Shown piece after piece: positions 10,153 to 20,996 of a DNA stretch of 64,000 nt (position 1 is its first letter; every line of letters starts with the position of its first letter). The stretch is taken from the NCBI RefSeq assembly GCF_040869045.1, contig NC_090319.1, positions 283,127,693-283,191,692 of the forward strand, given 5' to 3'. The notes beneath the pieces were generated by a model that searched no databases, was not told the DNA's origin, and saw only the letters and a program-made list of their open reading frames with translations. The translations under genes and the position numbers were made by a program. Source of the stretch: Eurosta solidaginis (lineage: Eukaryota; Arthropoda; Insecta; Diptera; Tephritidae).

Positions 10153-10650
10153 TGTAACGAATTTGGGGAAATTCCGCTTATTTGCAACCTTCTACTAAAT
10201 TGTTGAATAAATAACTCCAATATTCAATAATGCAAAATGATCTTTATTAGACTACTTTGAAAGTACTTCACAATAACACCTAAACTTCGCAACCAATAGC
10301 GTGCTAAAATCAAACAGATTACGGAAAACTCAGCTTCTGCTGCTTTTATACTCTCCGCCCAAATGTGAAGACGTTTCTTCTTCTAGAATCCTCTACCTGG
10401 TCACTAGCCTTACGCGCGTGTATTTGTAGTGTGTAACCATATGCGTGTGTATATGTGAGTGAAGTAGTAGCTGATGATGACATGCGTTTGTGAGTATCTC
10501 TCTGCTGCTTGTATGTATGTGTATACATGATGATTAATTTGTGTATGTACATACAAGTGTTGCAGCTTGCTTTATTGTTGTTGTCGCTTTATTTACATAG
10601 TATCAGATTAGTGATGTGAGTATCACTTAGTGTTACTAATATTCGTCACA
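10153..10650 (-). repeat. 3' LTR, complete, 498 bp
   Basis: On the minus strand the LTR runs TGTGACGAATATTAG to AATTCGTTACA, so it has TG...CA ends with an inverted ACGAAT motif. The polypurine tract touches its inner edge at 10651. Confidence 0.88.
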
Positions 10651-10664
10651 CTGCCCTCCACCTA
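10651..10664 (-). promoter_or_regulatory. Polypurine tract of the LTR element
   Basis: On the minus strand AGGTGGAGGGCAG lies directly upstream of the 3' LTR. This is the normal position of the plus-strand DNA primer. Confidence 0.75.
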
Positions 10665-10739
10665 AGTCTAAACGTCCCGATCAGACAAATCTCTCGATCT
10701 AACCACTACTAACCTCTCCAAATGAACTAAGATTTTATT

Positions 10740-11365
10740 TCATGGTTTCCCAATTGTTTGTATGCAGTAGATGACATCACTGATCCTCTTCATAACTCTG
10801 CACGGGCCTTCCCAACTGCACCGAAATTTGGATGGAACACCTTTCCGCCGGTGAGGGTTGTATAGCAGTACCAAATCTCCCTCCAAGAAACCTTCCGAAT
10901 TATTGTTCTTGTAGTACCTGCGTTTCATCCTACTACTCATTATCCTGGACCGTCCCCTCACATTCTGGGGTTTGGCCAATGAACTACTTCGTAGAGCTTG
11001 CGCTTGACAGATTGGCTTCGCATAATCTGTATCGTTCCGACGTTTCACAACAATAGTAAAAGAATGGCTTGAAACCACCTTTGCATTCTTTCTGGGAAAT
11101 TCTGTGGTTTGTTTTAATGCATCCATTAGGGTTTGTCAATGCCAGAGTTTTTCTCACGAGTACTCTGGGTTTTGATTTGTTTGGCCCATTCATTCCATCA
11201 ACCTTTGCCCGATTTACTTTCTTTGACTTTTGTGGTCTCTGTTGAATCTCCTCCACCAGCACTCGCTTACTGCTGAACCCTTTCTCCAAACTGAAGTTAA
11301 GTGGTATATCTGGTTCCTATAGCGCATAATCCTTCTCTGCATATCGATGCTGATGTCATGGTCAA
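10740..11365 (-). pseudogene. Pol remnant: protease-RT linker fused to integrase C-terminus
   Basis: From 11365 down, the minus strand gives a linker-type segment (DHDISIDMQRR, then NFSLEKGFSSKRVLVEEIQQ in a shifted frame). It then jumps to the integrase C-terminal domain (FLEGDLVLLYNPHRRKGVPSKFRCSWEGPCRV, ending near 10740). The hinge lies around 11100-11140. RT, RNase H and the integrase zinc finger and DDE core are absent. The copy cannot move on its own. Confidence 0.8.
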
Positions 11366-12339
11366 CTAAGAAGTCCACTCCCAATCAACAATCTCTACCA
11401 CAACGAATTTGTGTAGAATCGTGACCTTTCCAATTAAGACCTCACATACCACTTCTCCTTGGACTTGGTTATACTCGCCATTGACCGTACGCAACCTTGC
11501 TCCAGGTAATGGCTTTACTCTCCTGTTGATCAAATCAGATCGGATTAAGGAATGAGGTGCGCCCGTATATACAGTCAGTAAACGCTCCTTGCCATCCACA
11601 TTTCCTCTGACGGTAAGACTACTCAATTTTCTTCCAATTTGCGGGAAAGATATCATAGGACGTTCAATATCTGGGGCAAGTTCTCGATCTTTACATCTGA
11701 CTCGCTCTTGCTTATCTCCTCCAGCTTTGCGTTTACGATCAGCCAAGTTGGAATTCCCAGGACCGGTGCTGCAATGACGAGCAATGTGACCTGGGTTACC
11801 GCACTTGAAACACTTCATAACTCCGTAATTTTTCTGTTGTGATCCCTTCAGCACCTCCAATATTGTGTTCACCCAGTCTGGCATTTCCACTTCCACACGG
11901 CGTGCTTTGAAAACTGGTTTACAAAGAAGCGACGCTGTTTCCTGAATCAGAGCATGTGATACCGTTTCTGCGAATGTAGGTTTTGGGTTTGCGTATGTTG
12001 CTCGCTTCGCTTCGACATCCCGTATTCCACTAATAAAGCTCTCGATTTTTACCATTTCGGTGTATTCCACGGTTGCGACCGCATTCGCTAAATGTGCCAG
12101 CGTTTCAACAACCGACGCAAACTCTTGCAATGTTTCACCAGCCCTCTGGAAGTGGTTCAGTAACTCCATTTGGTATATCTGTCTCCTATGCTCGGCCCGT
12201 ATCGTCTCTCTAGAGCGCCCATCAATGCATCATAACAGTAAAGTTCGCCCTCTGGAATGGTTTGTAAGATCTCAGCTGAAGGCCCTTTCATTGCCATGAG
12301 CAGTGCAGAAACTCTATCTTCAGCATTCCAATGGTTCAC
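11366..12339 (-). pseudogene. Gag capsid and nucleocapsid with protease remnant
   Basis: The capsid part starts NAEDRVSALLMAMKGPSAEILQTIPEGELY. A frameshift near 12160 leads into MELLNHFQRAGETLQEFASVVETLAHLA, a typical Ty3/gypsy capsid helix region. A CCHC zinc knuckle, CFKCGNPGHIARHC, is at residues 120-133 of the 267-aa frame. A retropepsin-like segment follows at about residues 172-262, but its active-site triad reads YTGAPHSLI, so the catalytic aspartate is replaced by tyrosine. Confidence 0.87.
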
Positions 12340-12539
12340 TGTTGACGTCTTCTCAAATTAAATCTTAAATACCTGGAAAGGAACAGAACCGTCAAAGGAT
12401 GGTGTCTTTACCTTTAGATTACTCGCTGAAACTGCTGGGCGATTTAGTTGTAACTCCTGTATACGACCTCTCAATGTTTCACTCTCGGCATCGATTTTGT
12501 CCTCGACTGTTCCATTTTGGTATCTTGTGCTTCCAGCTT

Positions 12540-12884
12540 TTATGTTACCCTTGCTTCCTGTGCTTCTAACTGCGAAGACATTTGTGCCACCTGCAATGAT
12601 AAGCGCTCCTCTTGTGCTTCCATCTTAGATGTAATCTGTGTCGACATTTCTGAAATACATGACTTCTGTTCTTCCATCTTGGATGTTATACGGTTCTCCT
12701 GCGATTTCCGTTGAGATGACATTTCGGTTGATATTTGTGACGGCATTTGCTTCAGCACTGCTAGTATCGCGTTTGTGTCAACACTTGCCAATGGATTTGG
12801 AGTCTCTATCTTCTCCTCCATTTTAATCGCTGGCTCTTCTACATCAGGATAAAAGACATACTCGCCCACATTAATTCCTTCCAA
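12540..12884 (-). pseudogene. Gag N-terminal region, coiled coil
   Basis: This 114-aa frame (start at 12884) has repeated heptad-like segments (TSKMEEQKSCISEMSTQI, TSKMEAQEERLSLQVAQM), which suggest a parallel coiled coil for Gag assembly. It lies between the primer site and the capsid frame. A frameshift or gap of about 200 bp separates it from the capsid. Confidence 0.7.
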
Positions 12885-13043
12885 CTACAATATCTCTCGT
12901 AGCTATGCTTGAAGTTCGATCTTATTGCCAGTTGTATTCAATCCACGGTTCTCCAACTCCTTTTTTAGTTGCTGGATCCTTAATTCACTTAACTTTGTCA
13001 TGCCCAAGTTGTATTCGAAATCTTCAGAATTTATTCAAAAATT

Positions 13044-13058
13044 CCTCTTCTGACACCA
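13044..13058 (-). promoter_or_regulatory. Primer-binding site, tRNA-Leu type
   Basis: On the minus strand TGGTGTCAGAAGAGG lies two bases inside the 5' LTR. It is complementary, with one mismatch, to the 3' end of a fly tRNA-Leu as I remember it (ending ...CCACTTCTGACACCA). Confidence 0.75.
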
Positions 13059-13060
13059 AT

Positions 13061-13445
13061 TGTAACGAATTTAGGGAAATTCCGCTTATTTGCAACCTTC
13101 TACTAACGTTCGTATTGCTAAGCTGTTGAATAAATAACTCCAATATTCAATAATGAAAAATGATCTTTATTAGACTACTTTGAAAGTACTTCACAATAAC
13201 ACTTATACTTCGCAACCAATAGCGTGCTTAAATCAAACTGAATACGGACTACACAGATTCTGCTGCTTTTATACTCTCTGCCCAAATGTCTAGACATTTC
13301 TTCTTCTAGAATCCTCTACCTGGTCACCAGCCATGCGCGCGTGTATTTGTAGTGTGTAACCATATGCGTGTATATGTGAGCGAAGTAGTAGCTGATTATG
13401 ACATGCGTTTGTTTATCTCTCTGCTGCTTGTATGTATGTGTGTAC
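13061..13445 (-). repeat. 5' LTR, truncated
   Basis: It aligns with 10153-10540 and then diverges near 13445, so about 110 bp of U3 at the outer edge is lost. It carries an extra CGTTCGTATTGCTAAG relative to the other LTR. Confidence 0.85.
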
Positions 13446-14353
13446 AACATCAGAATAACTGTGGCTGTTGATATGACAAATGTTTATGTGGCATGATAGT
13501 CATAAGAACAAAGTAGTGAGTGTAAGTTTCTCTTTGAAATTAAGCGATACATTGGCATAATATTGACAGTTGTTCGCTGTTGAAATACCCAATAAAATCA
13601 GTTCTTTTAACAGAAAAATCAGTTAGACTGATTGCAAATATATATTTTTTACAGAACATTGTTAGCTAGAGACCAATCGCTTCTTTTCTGCTGAAATAAC
13701 TAAACAAATTTGTTTTCTTGACAAAATATCGATCAGTCTCGATGAATGTCTGTTAATTTAAGAAAAACAAACCTGATTTGTATGTATTTAATTAGCGAGC
13801 TTTGTTCATATTGCTTTATATCAATTACAAAAACCTCATTTGTTGATTTACATGCTTAATTTTTTTCCTTGTACAAAGGACTCCAGAGAGCCAGAAACTC
13901 GGTCTACCAAGGGAGTTTGATTTTTTTTTAACAACTCTATTTTAATGGTAAAAAATTTCAAAATTAATCAAAGGTATGTACATTTTGCTGCACCTTGTAT
14001 ATACCAAAACCAAAGTCCACTTTCAACTAAAAGTAAGTATGGGAAGTCAATCGCTGGTTTGGATGCTTCAAAGTGTAAAGTGAGTATGTATGGATATAGA
14101 AGAACATTTATTAAAGTCTTACATATTCCAAGTGTTTAGCGGCGTATTGGGAAACCGCAATTGAGTTTGAAAATTGGTGCAAGAACATAGAATTTCACAC
14201 TTTATGGCATGCAGATGCTTTTTTTTCTAACATACTGAAGTGTAATATTTTGCAAATTGATTGCAACTAAAGTGAATCTGAGAGAATATATAGAACATGT
14301 ATATTTCGTCGGTGAAAGTGAAAACCCATATATAGAACTTTTTTTCAACCTTG
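13446..14353. other. Unassigned
   Basis: AT-rich sequence flanking the broken LTR element. No domain or repeat match was found. The true left edge of the LTR element's insertion site has been lost here. Confidence 0.5.
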
Positions 14354-14759
14354 TATAAAGGATTCTGTCTGTCTGACGGCCACCGTGGTGTGATGGTAGC
14401 GTGCTCCGCCTATCACACCGTATGCCCTGGGTTAAACTCCCGGGCAAAGCAACATCAAAATTTTAGAAATAAGATTTTTCAATTAGAAGAAAATTTTTCT
14501 AAGCGGGGTAGCCCCTCGGCAGTGTCTGGCAAGCGCTCCGATTGTATTTCTGCCATGAAAAGCTCTCAGTGAAAACTCATCTGCCTTGCAGATGCCGTTC
14601 GGAGTCGGCATAAAACATGTAGGTCCCGTCCGGCCAATTTGTAGGGAAAAAAGCAAGAGGAGCACGACGCAAATTGGAAGATAAGCTCGGCCTTAGATCT
14701 CTTCGGAGGTTATCGCGCCTTACGTTTATTTATTTTTTTTTTATTTATAAAGGATTCTG
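14354..14759 (+). mobile_element. tRNA-derived SINE with 14-bp target duplication
   Basis: The body is 14368-14745. Its head has an A-box-like GTGGTGTGATGGTAGCG and a B-box-like GGGTTAAACTCCC, the internal RNA polymerase III promoter of tRNA-derived SINEs. The unrelated body contains GCCGTTCGGAGTCGGCAT, and the 3' end is T/A-rich. TATAAAGGATTCTG is repeated exactly at 14354-14367 and 14746-14759, marking a LINE-type insertion. A near-identical copy lies at 55842-56203. The source tRNA is not clear; a glycine-type tRNA is possible. Confidence 0.9.
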
Positions 14760-15136
14760 GTAACTAATATTCTATGGGTAGTGCCAATGAGAACTCTCTT
14801 TCATTAGAACCAGAGAAAAAGCCCTTAAAATTATGCTTCAAATTTTGAATTATAGCAAAATTTCCTCCTGATCGAGGCGAACAAAATTTGCAGGAAGATA
14901 TACCAATAAATAAACAGCGTTCAAAGAAAAGAGTTGGTCTTTCAATTGATTTATTCAGTTAAAATTTGTTGAAATATACGATCTGTTTCCTGAAGAGCTT
15001 TAAAATATGCAGTCATTAAGAAAAGATAAAATGTGCAACAGATATACGCTACAATCAGATAGACTTACTGAAGAGATATTATCCGTGCTCTACCAGCTGG
15101 ACATTTAGGCAGCTTCTGCAACGGTTATAATATAAT
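14760..15136. other. Unassigned
   Basis: No gene or repeat was recognised in these 377 bp. Confidence 0.5.
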
Positions 15137-15380
15137 ACGAAGTACTCATGTTGTTGTTGTTGTATAAACGACAAAGACACTCCCCGAAGGCTTTAGACAG
15201 TGTTATCGATGTTGATGGTCCTTTTCCGGATATAGATCCGGTACCTTCATGGGAAACTTGGGGTCAGCAGAGCTTCGCCTGCTAAATATGTGTATGATAT
15301 ATTCATATTTGTAACACGACTCCCCTCGCGTAGGTGTGGTTGATAACTGGGTTGTGAAAACTCTGAAGCGAAAAATCTTT
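15137..15380 (-). mobile_element. (CAA)n-tailed retroposon fragment, type D1
   Basis: On the minus strand the block ends in a short (CAACAA)n tail. It shares a GTGTTATCGATGTTGATGGTCC segment and an ATATAGATCC segment with 59075-59255, and the TTTGTAACA...CGTAGGTG segment with 59640-59720. A CAA tail suggests the 3' end of a LINE or a LINE-driven SINE. No coding frame. Confidence 0.6.
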
Positions 15381-15987
15381 GTAATGCCCTTATCAACACC
15401 TTGAATCGCACGGAGTACTCATCTTCGCCGTTTGCGTGCCTTCAACCAGTTGCTGTCGCATGCTGCTTTACCCGGCTCGAAATTTGCCCAGAAGATTTCT
15501 TATACACTTGATAGACTTGGAATGTTCACCTTTTTACTACTAATACTTCGACGCTGACTATCTCATGAGGATATAGTTTATTGTGCTGCGCTCCTAAGTA
15601 CCAACTCAGCAACGATTCCTTTTGACAATGACACTATATAGTTTATATTGCTTGAATGTGGATAAACGCAGGTAAAAGTGACCTACATACACCTACTTTG
15701 ACCTATTATGTGGCACAGGTCAGGACGGGCAAGGTGACAGCTGTTTCGATAATACCATGTAATCTCTTTAAAGTAAGGGGTTTAGTTTGACGCACTCAAA
15801 ATAAATCCGAGTAGATTCCAGCTTCTAAATCTCAATCAATATAGCATTAAAACTGATTTCCTATTTTATTTTATAGCCTCATGAAGTAGATTAAAAACAC
15901 TTAAAACAAAATCCGATGTAAGAAATTATTTTGCTTTGCCGTTGAAAAATAAGTGGTTTCTGAGCAATGTTTATAATTTTCTGAAGC
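15381..15987. other. Unassigned
   Basis: No gene or recognised repeat in these 607 bp. Confidence 0.5.
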
Positions 15988-16405
15988 TTACTTACTTAAA
16001 TACTTGGCGTTTAACCGTTTAAGCGGTTATGGCCTTCTCTCTTCTAACCGGGGCCAATTACTCACACCAAGGGAGTTTAAATCGGTTTCCACATGATCCT
16101 TCCAGCGTAGTGGGGCCGCTCTCTTACCCTGCTACCATAGGCGGGTTCCGATAGAAACTCTTTCTTGGCCGGAGCGTCATCTTACATTCGCATAACACGG
16201 CCTAGCCAGCGCAGCCGCTGCGTTTTAATTCGCTAGGCTATATTGATGTCTGTGTATAGCTCGTACAGCTCATCGTTAAATCTTTTTTAGGTACTCGCCA
16301 TCGCCAACGCGTAGAAGAAATTTCGAAGAAATTTTCTATCGAACACACCCAGAGTCGCTTCATCTGTTATTGTCATGGTCCATGTTTCTGCACCATATAG
16401 TTCTG
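15988..16405 (-). pseudogene. LINE L1 (RTE-like), 3' end of ORF2
   Basis: The minus-strand translation, with breaks, gives an ETWTMTITDEATLGVFDRKFLRN-type segment, then FNDELYELYTDIN and RIKTQRLRWLGRVMRM, parallel to the plus-strand copy at 20700-20996. These are the post-RT C-terminal motifs of this LINE family. The 3' end has repeated TAAG units (TTACTTACTTAAAT on the plus strand). Stops and frameshifts are present. Confidence 0.8.
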
Positions 16406-16551
16406 AATCACGGATCTAAAATACAATATTTATTAAATGGAATTCAAATACTTTGAATGTATATGCTCTAAGCTGGAAGGAATTGGCTTAGAACACTGAG
16501 CATATCTGGTCAAGAACTTAATTTAAACTTCTGCTGAAAAACATATACAGC

Positions 16552-17388
16552 GCGATTCTAAACGAAAATTCCGAGCGACTTTTTTCCCTTCTCCCATTCC
16601 TCGTATTCTAAATAAAAATTCCTTGTGAGTTTTTTCACTTCTCTCTTTCCTCCTATTCTGAACAATGTTCGAAAAAGAGGAAACCGGTTATGGGAGAAAA
16701 GTAGATATTATGAATGTGAGGGAGAGGGAGATTTCTCTGCCATTTCATAGGAGTTTTTTCACTAGTTAAATTAAAGGGAATGCATCAAAATAGTTAAAGG
16801 AAATTGGTTCTTTTAAGAAAAAACACTTATTTCTACAAATTTGTGCTAAAATATGTATTTAAATTCTACCACAATATTCTCATTGTTAATGCAACAACAA
16901 CCACAATATTCATTATTTTAAGTCGAAAAGTATATCATAAGCAACGGAAGAGCTCTTCGTATATTTGATGCAGCCATTCAGAAATTGCGCAAGGATTTTT
17001 TAAGAAAGCTTAAATAGATTTTGGTATATGGCGAAAGGCGAACTCAACTCGACCTGGCCGCCAGAAAATTGCTTTGCAGAATGAATGCATGCAACTCCGG
17101 TGGATTTGTGTTATCCCGCCGTCTTCTTCTTATGTTCCTCTGTTGATGTTGCTGTGGCACCAATTCATTACTTATTCAAAACAAATTTGCAACAATAATT
17201 AAAGTTTTCAATTTTTTAAACAAAATAAGAAATGTGCAACGAAATTTAAGTGACAAAACAGCTGACTTCGAAAATTCGAAGTTCCTATTCCCAAATTATT
17301 CTTCTCCCTAGGAGAAAAGTTTTGGAGGAATTTTTCCGCGGGAATAAAAAATCCGCGATAACAAAATTCCGCGAGAATATTTAGAATT
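16552..17388. mobile_element. DNA-element relic with imperfect TIRs
   Basis: The left end reads CAGCGCGATTCTAAACGAAAATTCC. The right end, read inversely, is CAGACCAATTCTAAATATTC. The subterminal zones repeat the ATTCTAAA..AAAATTCC and TTCTTCTCC.A motifs. On the minus strand around 16940-17170 a broken frame reads RRRRRDNTNPPELHAFILQSNFLAAR, which faintly resembles the N-terminus of Harbinger transposases. No catalytic residues are visible. Confidence 0.45.
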
Positions 17389-18644
17389 GGTCTGATAGCC
17401 CCTTGTAACGAGTTGGGTTATTAAAAAACTACGAGACACTGCTAATGGGAACCGTGAAATTTCGACCAACATAATGGCCCAGAAGACATGATAAAAATCA
17501 CTTCATATTTCAGATTTTTCAAAACGGCTGATTTTAATTTTGCATAGATTGTAGGATCCATCCATCCATAAACATCAATTTAAAATTTATAAATATTCTG
17601 GCGCAGGCGCTTGCTCACCATAATCCAATAATAAGTTCATCCATCATTTTTGAAAGGTGAAGAAACTTAGAATTGTTGTTCATTTAAAAATTTGGTGGAA
17701 TGCGAAATCATCTGTTTAACCACCTTTGCACACTCCAATACATATGAGTGTTTGTCTCGTGCCAATTAACTATCACGCGCCCTTGTTTTGCTTTGGCCTT
17801 TTACGAATGAACACTCAATAACACGTATTCACTTTTGATAATACTCAAACCTCAAATGCGAAAAGGCCTAATCTGCAATCCTTTTTTGTACTATTCAAAA
17901 ATTGTAAATTATATTTTTGTTCATATAATTGTAGACCTACATACATAAGTGGATATCCTTGCCAAAAAGTGTGACAATAAAAGGGCATCATCTTCCGCAA
18001 ATAGTGCCACAAATGTCAATTGATCTGTCAATGCCACCAACATTTGCTTATTCAACATACATACAAACATGTGCGTATACAGGCGCATAGCCTTCATCAA
18101 ACCCCGATATTATTTATAATGCACAACAACCACACAACTTGGCGGTTTCTCAATCACAATTCCGCATTCTTACAAATATCCTTATGAATATGCAGAATTT
18201 TTGTTTCATTCATGAGTTGGCATTAACGTACGACAAAACCTCAATCAGACTAAAGGGAAATGTGAAAAGCAGTGCTTAATCTTACAACATATGTACATAT
18301 GTAGGTACATTAGGCTGTTGCGCTCTCCATACAAATAAAATCGGAATGGTTGTAACGCGGAATCATAAAACAGCTTTAAGGTTTAAGATTTAAAGATTTT
18401 TAAACCTGAGCTGTATCAGTTTAAAAACATCCTTGGACGTTGATTTCAAAGTTATTTTTCCAAAAACTATTTAACAGAATTGAGAAAGATAGTTTTCTTT
18501 GTTGAGTGCTCGATGAGTGAGCGTACGTTAGGTTCAGTAAAATATTTCACAGTAGTTCAGAACTACTGAACTTTAGTTCACAACTTTTGAGCCCAGATCG
18601 TACTTGATCGCATACCACTGTTTGCAATGGTTTAAATCAAAATT
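17389..18644. other. Unassigned
   Basis: No open frame of note. AT-rich with no repeat match that I could see. Confidence 0.5.
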
Positions 18645-19620
18645 ATCAGCATCGAACAAGATTTTGGTTGGACCATGTCCGTACGTTCGTTAACACGATA
18701 ACTTGAGTAAACATTGAGATATCTTTGCAAAATTTTGTAAACTGGCTTATCCGGACTTATAATAGATTGCTATATAAAATGCGCGAAATTGATAATCACG
18801 CCCACTTATTCGATATCGAAAATTTCGAATAATTCGATAATTCATTACCAAAGGCCGATAAATTGCTGCAGCTTGATGCAAGCCACTCAAACGCAAAGCA
18901 GAACTTGAGTAAACTTTTGAAGAATGGGCGTGGCAACATCCCCATTTAAAAGGAGAAAATTCAAAAGTTTTGCAAGAGTTGTGAAAGATATCATGTTGAT
19001 ATTTGGCAAGATAGTTTTCCTTGCCATTAAGTGAAAACTGACAAAATAGATTGACGACTACGCCGACTTCAAAAAAAAAAAAAAAAAAAAAAATGTTTAT
19101 ACTCTGATATTAACAAAAGACTCAATATTATTATGGTTTATAGCTAAATTATAATGCTATTTCATCTCGTTGAAGCGAAGAAAGAGACACAAAAATTTTT
19201 GAAAATGGATTCCCCTTTTTCTGCAAGTCTCTCTACAAGACTATAATTGCGATGAATCGAACAATTCTAAAAATGTTTGGTTTTGACTTCATTGAAATAC
19301 CTTTTTACACCTAGACATCCGTCTGCCCTTCCGTCCGTTAACATGATCACTTGAGCAAAACTGGAGACATCTTCACCAAATTATATACACGAGCTTATCT
19401 GAACTAAAAATACAATGGTATTGAAAATGGAGTGGTGTTACTTGTCGGATAGATAAACTTAATGGCGTAAAATTTAAATTTAGTAAAGTTTTAGAAAATG
19501 GGCATCGTGCCGCCCAAAATTTGGTAGAAGAAATCTAAAAGGTTTGCAAGCCTTTTTCATAAGTTTGCATATTGGCAGATGTATGGGTTCTCAATATTAT
19601 ACATATATCTGAACAACATC
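18645..19620 (+). mobile_element. Degraded family A element, copy A3
   Basis: The order of family A landmarks is kept: TCCGTACGTTCGTTAACACG, TTCGATATCGAAAATTTCG (18811), AATGGGCGTGGC, AAAAGTTTTGCAAG, and a second CCGTCCGTTAACATGATC block at about 19335. An A23 run lies at 19071-19093. Both conserved termini are missing. Confidence 0.65.
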
Positions 19621-19699
19621 GATTGGGCACGGCGCGTAGTGGTAAGTACGAAAACTTAACAAAAAAATTGTAAAGCGTGTAAAGCTATAGGTTTAAAAC

Positions 19700-20996
19700 T
19701 TGGCGTAAGGGCCAAGGCGCGGGCGCCGATGGATTGCCTGCGGAGTTATTCAAATATGGCGGTGAAGAGTTGGTAAGGCGCATGGTCGGACGAGAGCATG
19801 CCCGACGATTGAAATCTAAGTGTTCTTTGCCCAGTCTACAAGATAGGGGATACTGAATACTGCGCCAACTATCGCGGAATCAGCCTTCTTAATATCGCAT
19901 ATTAAGGTGCTGTCAAGTGTATTGTGTGAAAGATTGAAGCCCACCGTGAATCGGCTGATTGGACCTTATGAGTGCGGCTTCAGACCTAGCAAATCTAACA
20001 TCGACCAGATTTTCACAATGCGCCAAATCTTGAAAAAAAAGCCGCGAAAAAATAATTGACACACATCACCTCTTCGTTGATTTTAAAGCCTCCTTCGACA
20101 GCACGAAAAGGAGTTGCCTATATGCTGCTATGTCCAAATTTGGTTTCCCCATAAAACTTATACGGCTATGCAAAATGACGTTGATCAACATCATCAGCTC
20201 AGTCAGAATTGGGAAGGACCTCTCCGAACCGTTCGAAACTAAACGAGTGACCCCCCTATCGTGCGATTTCTTTAATTTGATGCTGGAGAAAATTATACTA
20301 GCTGCAGAACTTAACCGCTCTGGAACAATGTTCTGTAAAAGCGTGCAATTACTGACATATGCTGATGGCATTGGTATCATCGGCCTAAACACCCGCGCCT
20401 TTAGTTCTGCTTATTTCAAACTAGAAAAAGAAGCGGTAAAGATGGGTTTGATGATGAATAAAGACCAAATGAAGTACCTGTTGTCATCGAGCAAAGAGTC
20501 AGCGCATATGCGCCTTGCCAACGACGCTTCTGTTATCAGCCATAATTTCGAAATAGTAAAACAACAACATCAGCTCTGAAATCCAGTGAAGAATCACTCT
20601 TGCCAATAAATGCTACTTTGAACTAGGTAGGCAATTAAAAAGTAAAGTCTTCTCCCGGCAAACGAAAATCAATTACTTAATCATACTTTACAAGTCCTGC
20701 TATATGGTGCAGAAGCATGGACTATGACAGCATCAGATGAAGCGGCTCTGGGAGTGTTCGAGAGAAAAGTTCTCCGAACGGTTTTGTGTACCCCAACGCG
20801 TTGGCGATGGCGAGTACCTAAGAAGATTTAATGATGAGCTGTACGAGTTCTACGCAGACATCAACATAGTCCTGCGAATTAAAACGCAGAGGCTGCGCTG
20901 CCTGGGTCATATTAGGCGTATGAAAGATGACGCTCCGGCCAAGAAAGTGCTTCTGTCGGAAGCCGCCGTAGGTAGTAAGTAAGTAAGGGCCAGAAC
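19700..20996 (+). pseudogene. LINE L1 (RTE-like) reverse transcriptase fragment
   Basis: It starts in RT with GADGLPAELFKYGGEELVRR, then [37 protein letters not shown] (near 20060-20100) and a palm active site read as YADG at 20358-20369 instead of YADD. The thumb follows, and after further breaks ALGVFERKVLRTV and IKTQRLRCLGHIRRM. It ends with a TAGTAAGTAAGTAAG tail. Endonuclease and ORF1 are absent. The longest open piece is 20130-20579. The clade is judged by motif style only. Confidence 0.85.

Larger units (their letters stand above)
10153..13445 (-). mobile_element. Gypsy-type LTR retrotransposon, internally deleted
   Basis: Two LTRs, a primer-binding site, a polypurine tract, gag and pieces of pol are in the expected order on the minus strand. 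The internal part is about 2.4 kb, less than half that of a complete gypsy element. Reverse transcriptase, RNase H and the integrase core are missing. The tRNA-Leu primer site suggests the mdg3/Blastopia side of the family, an inference from memory. The LTR copies are roughly 93% identical by eye, apart from a 15-17 bp indel. No env-like frame is present. Confidence 0.88.

Noticed and set aside
12517..12714. Cys-rich plus-strand frame resembling a small secreted peptide
   Set aside because: Exact antisense of the gag coiled-coil region of the LTR element.
14378..14450. Functional tRNA gene
   Set aside because: A- and B-box words are present but the cloverleaf stems do not pair well and the same head is fused to a shared SINE body in several copies.
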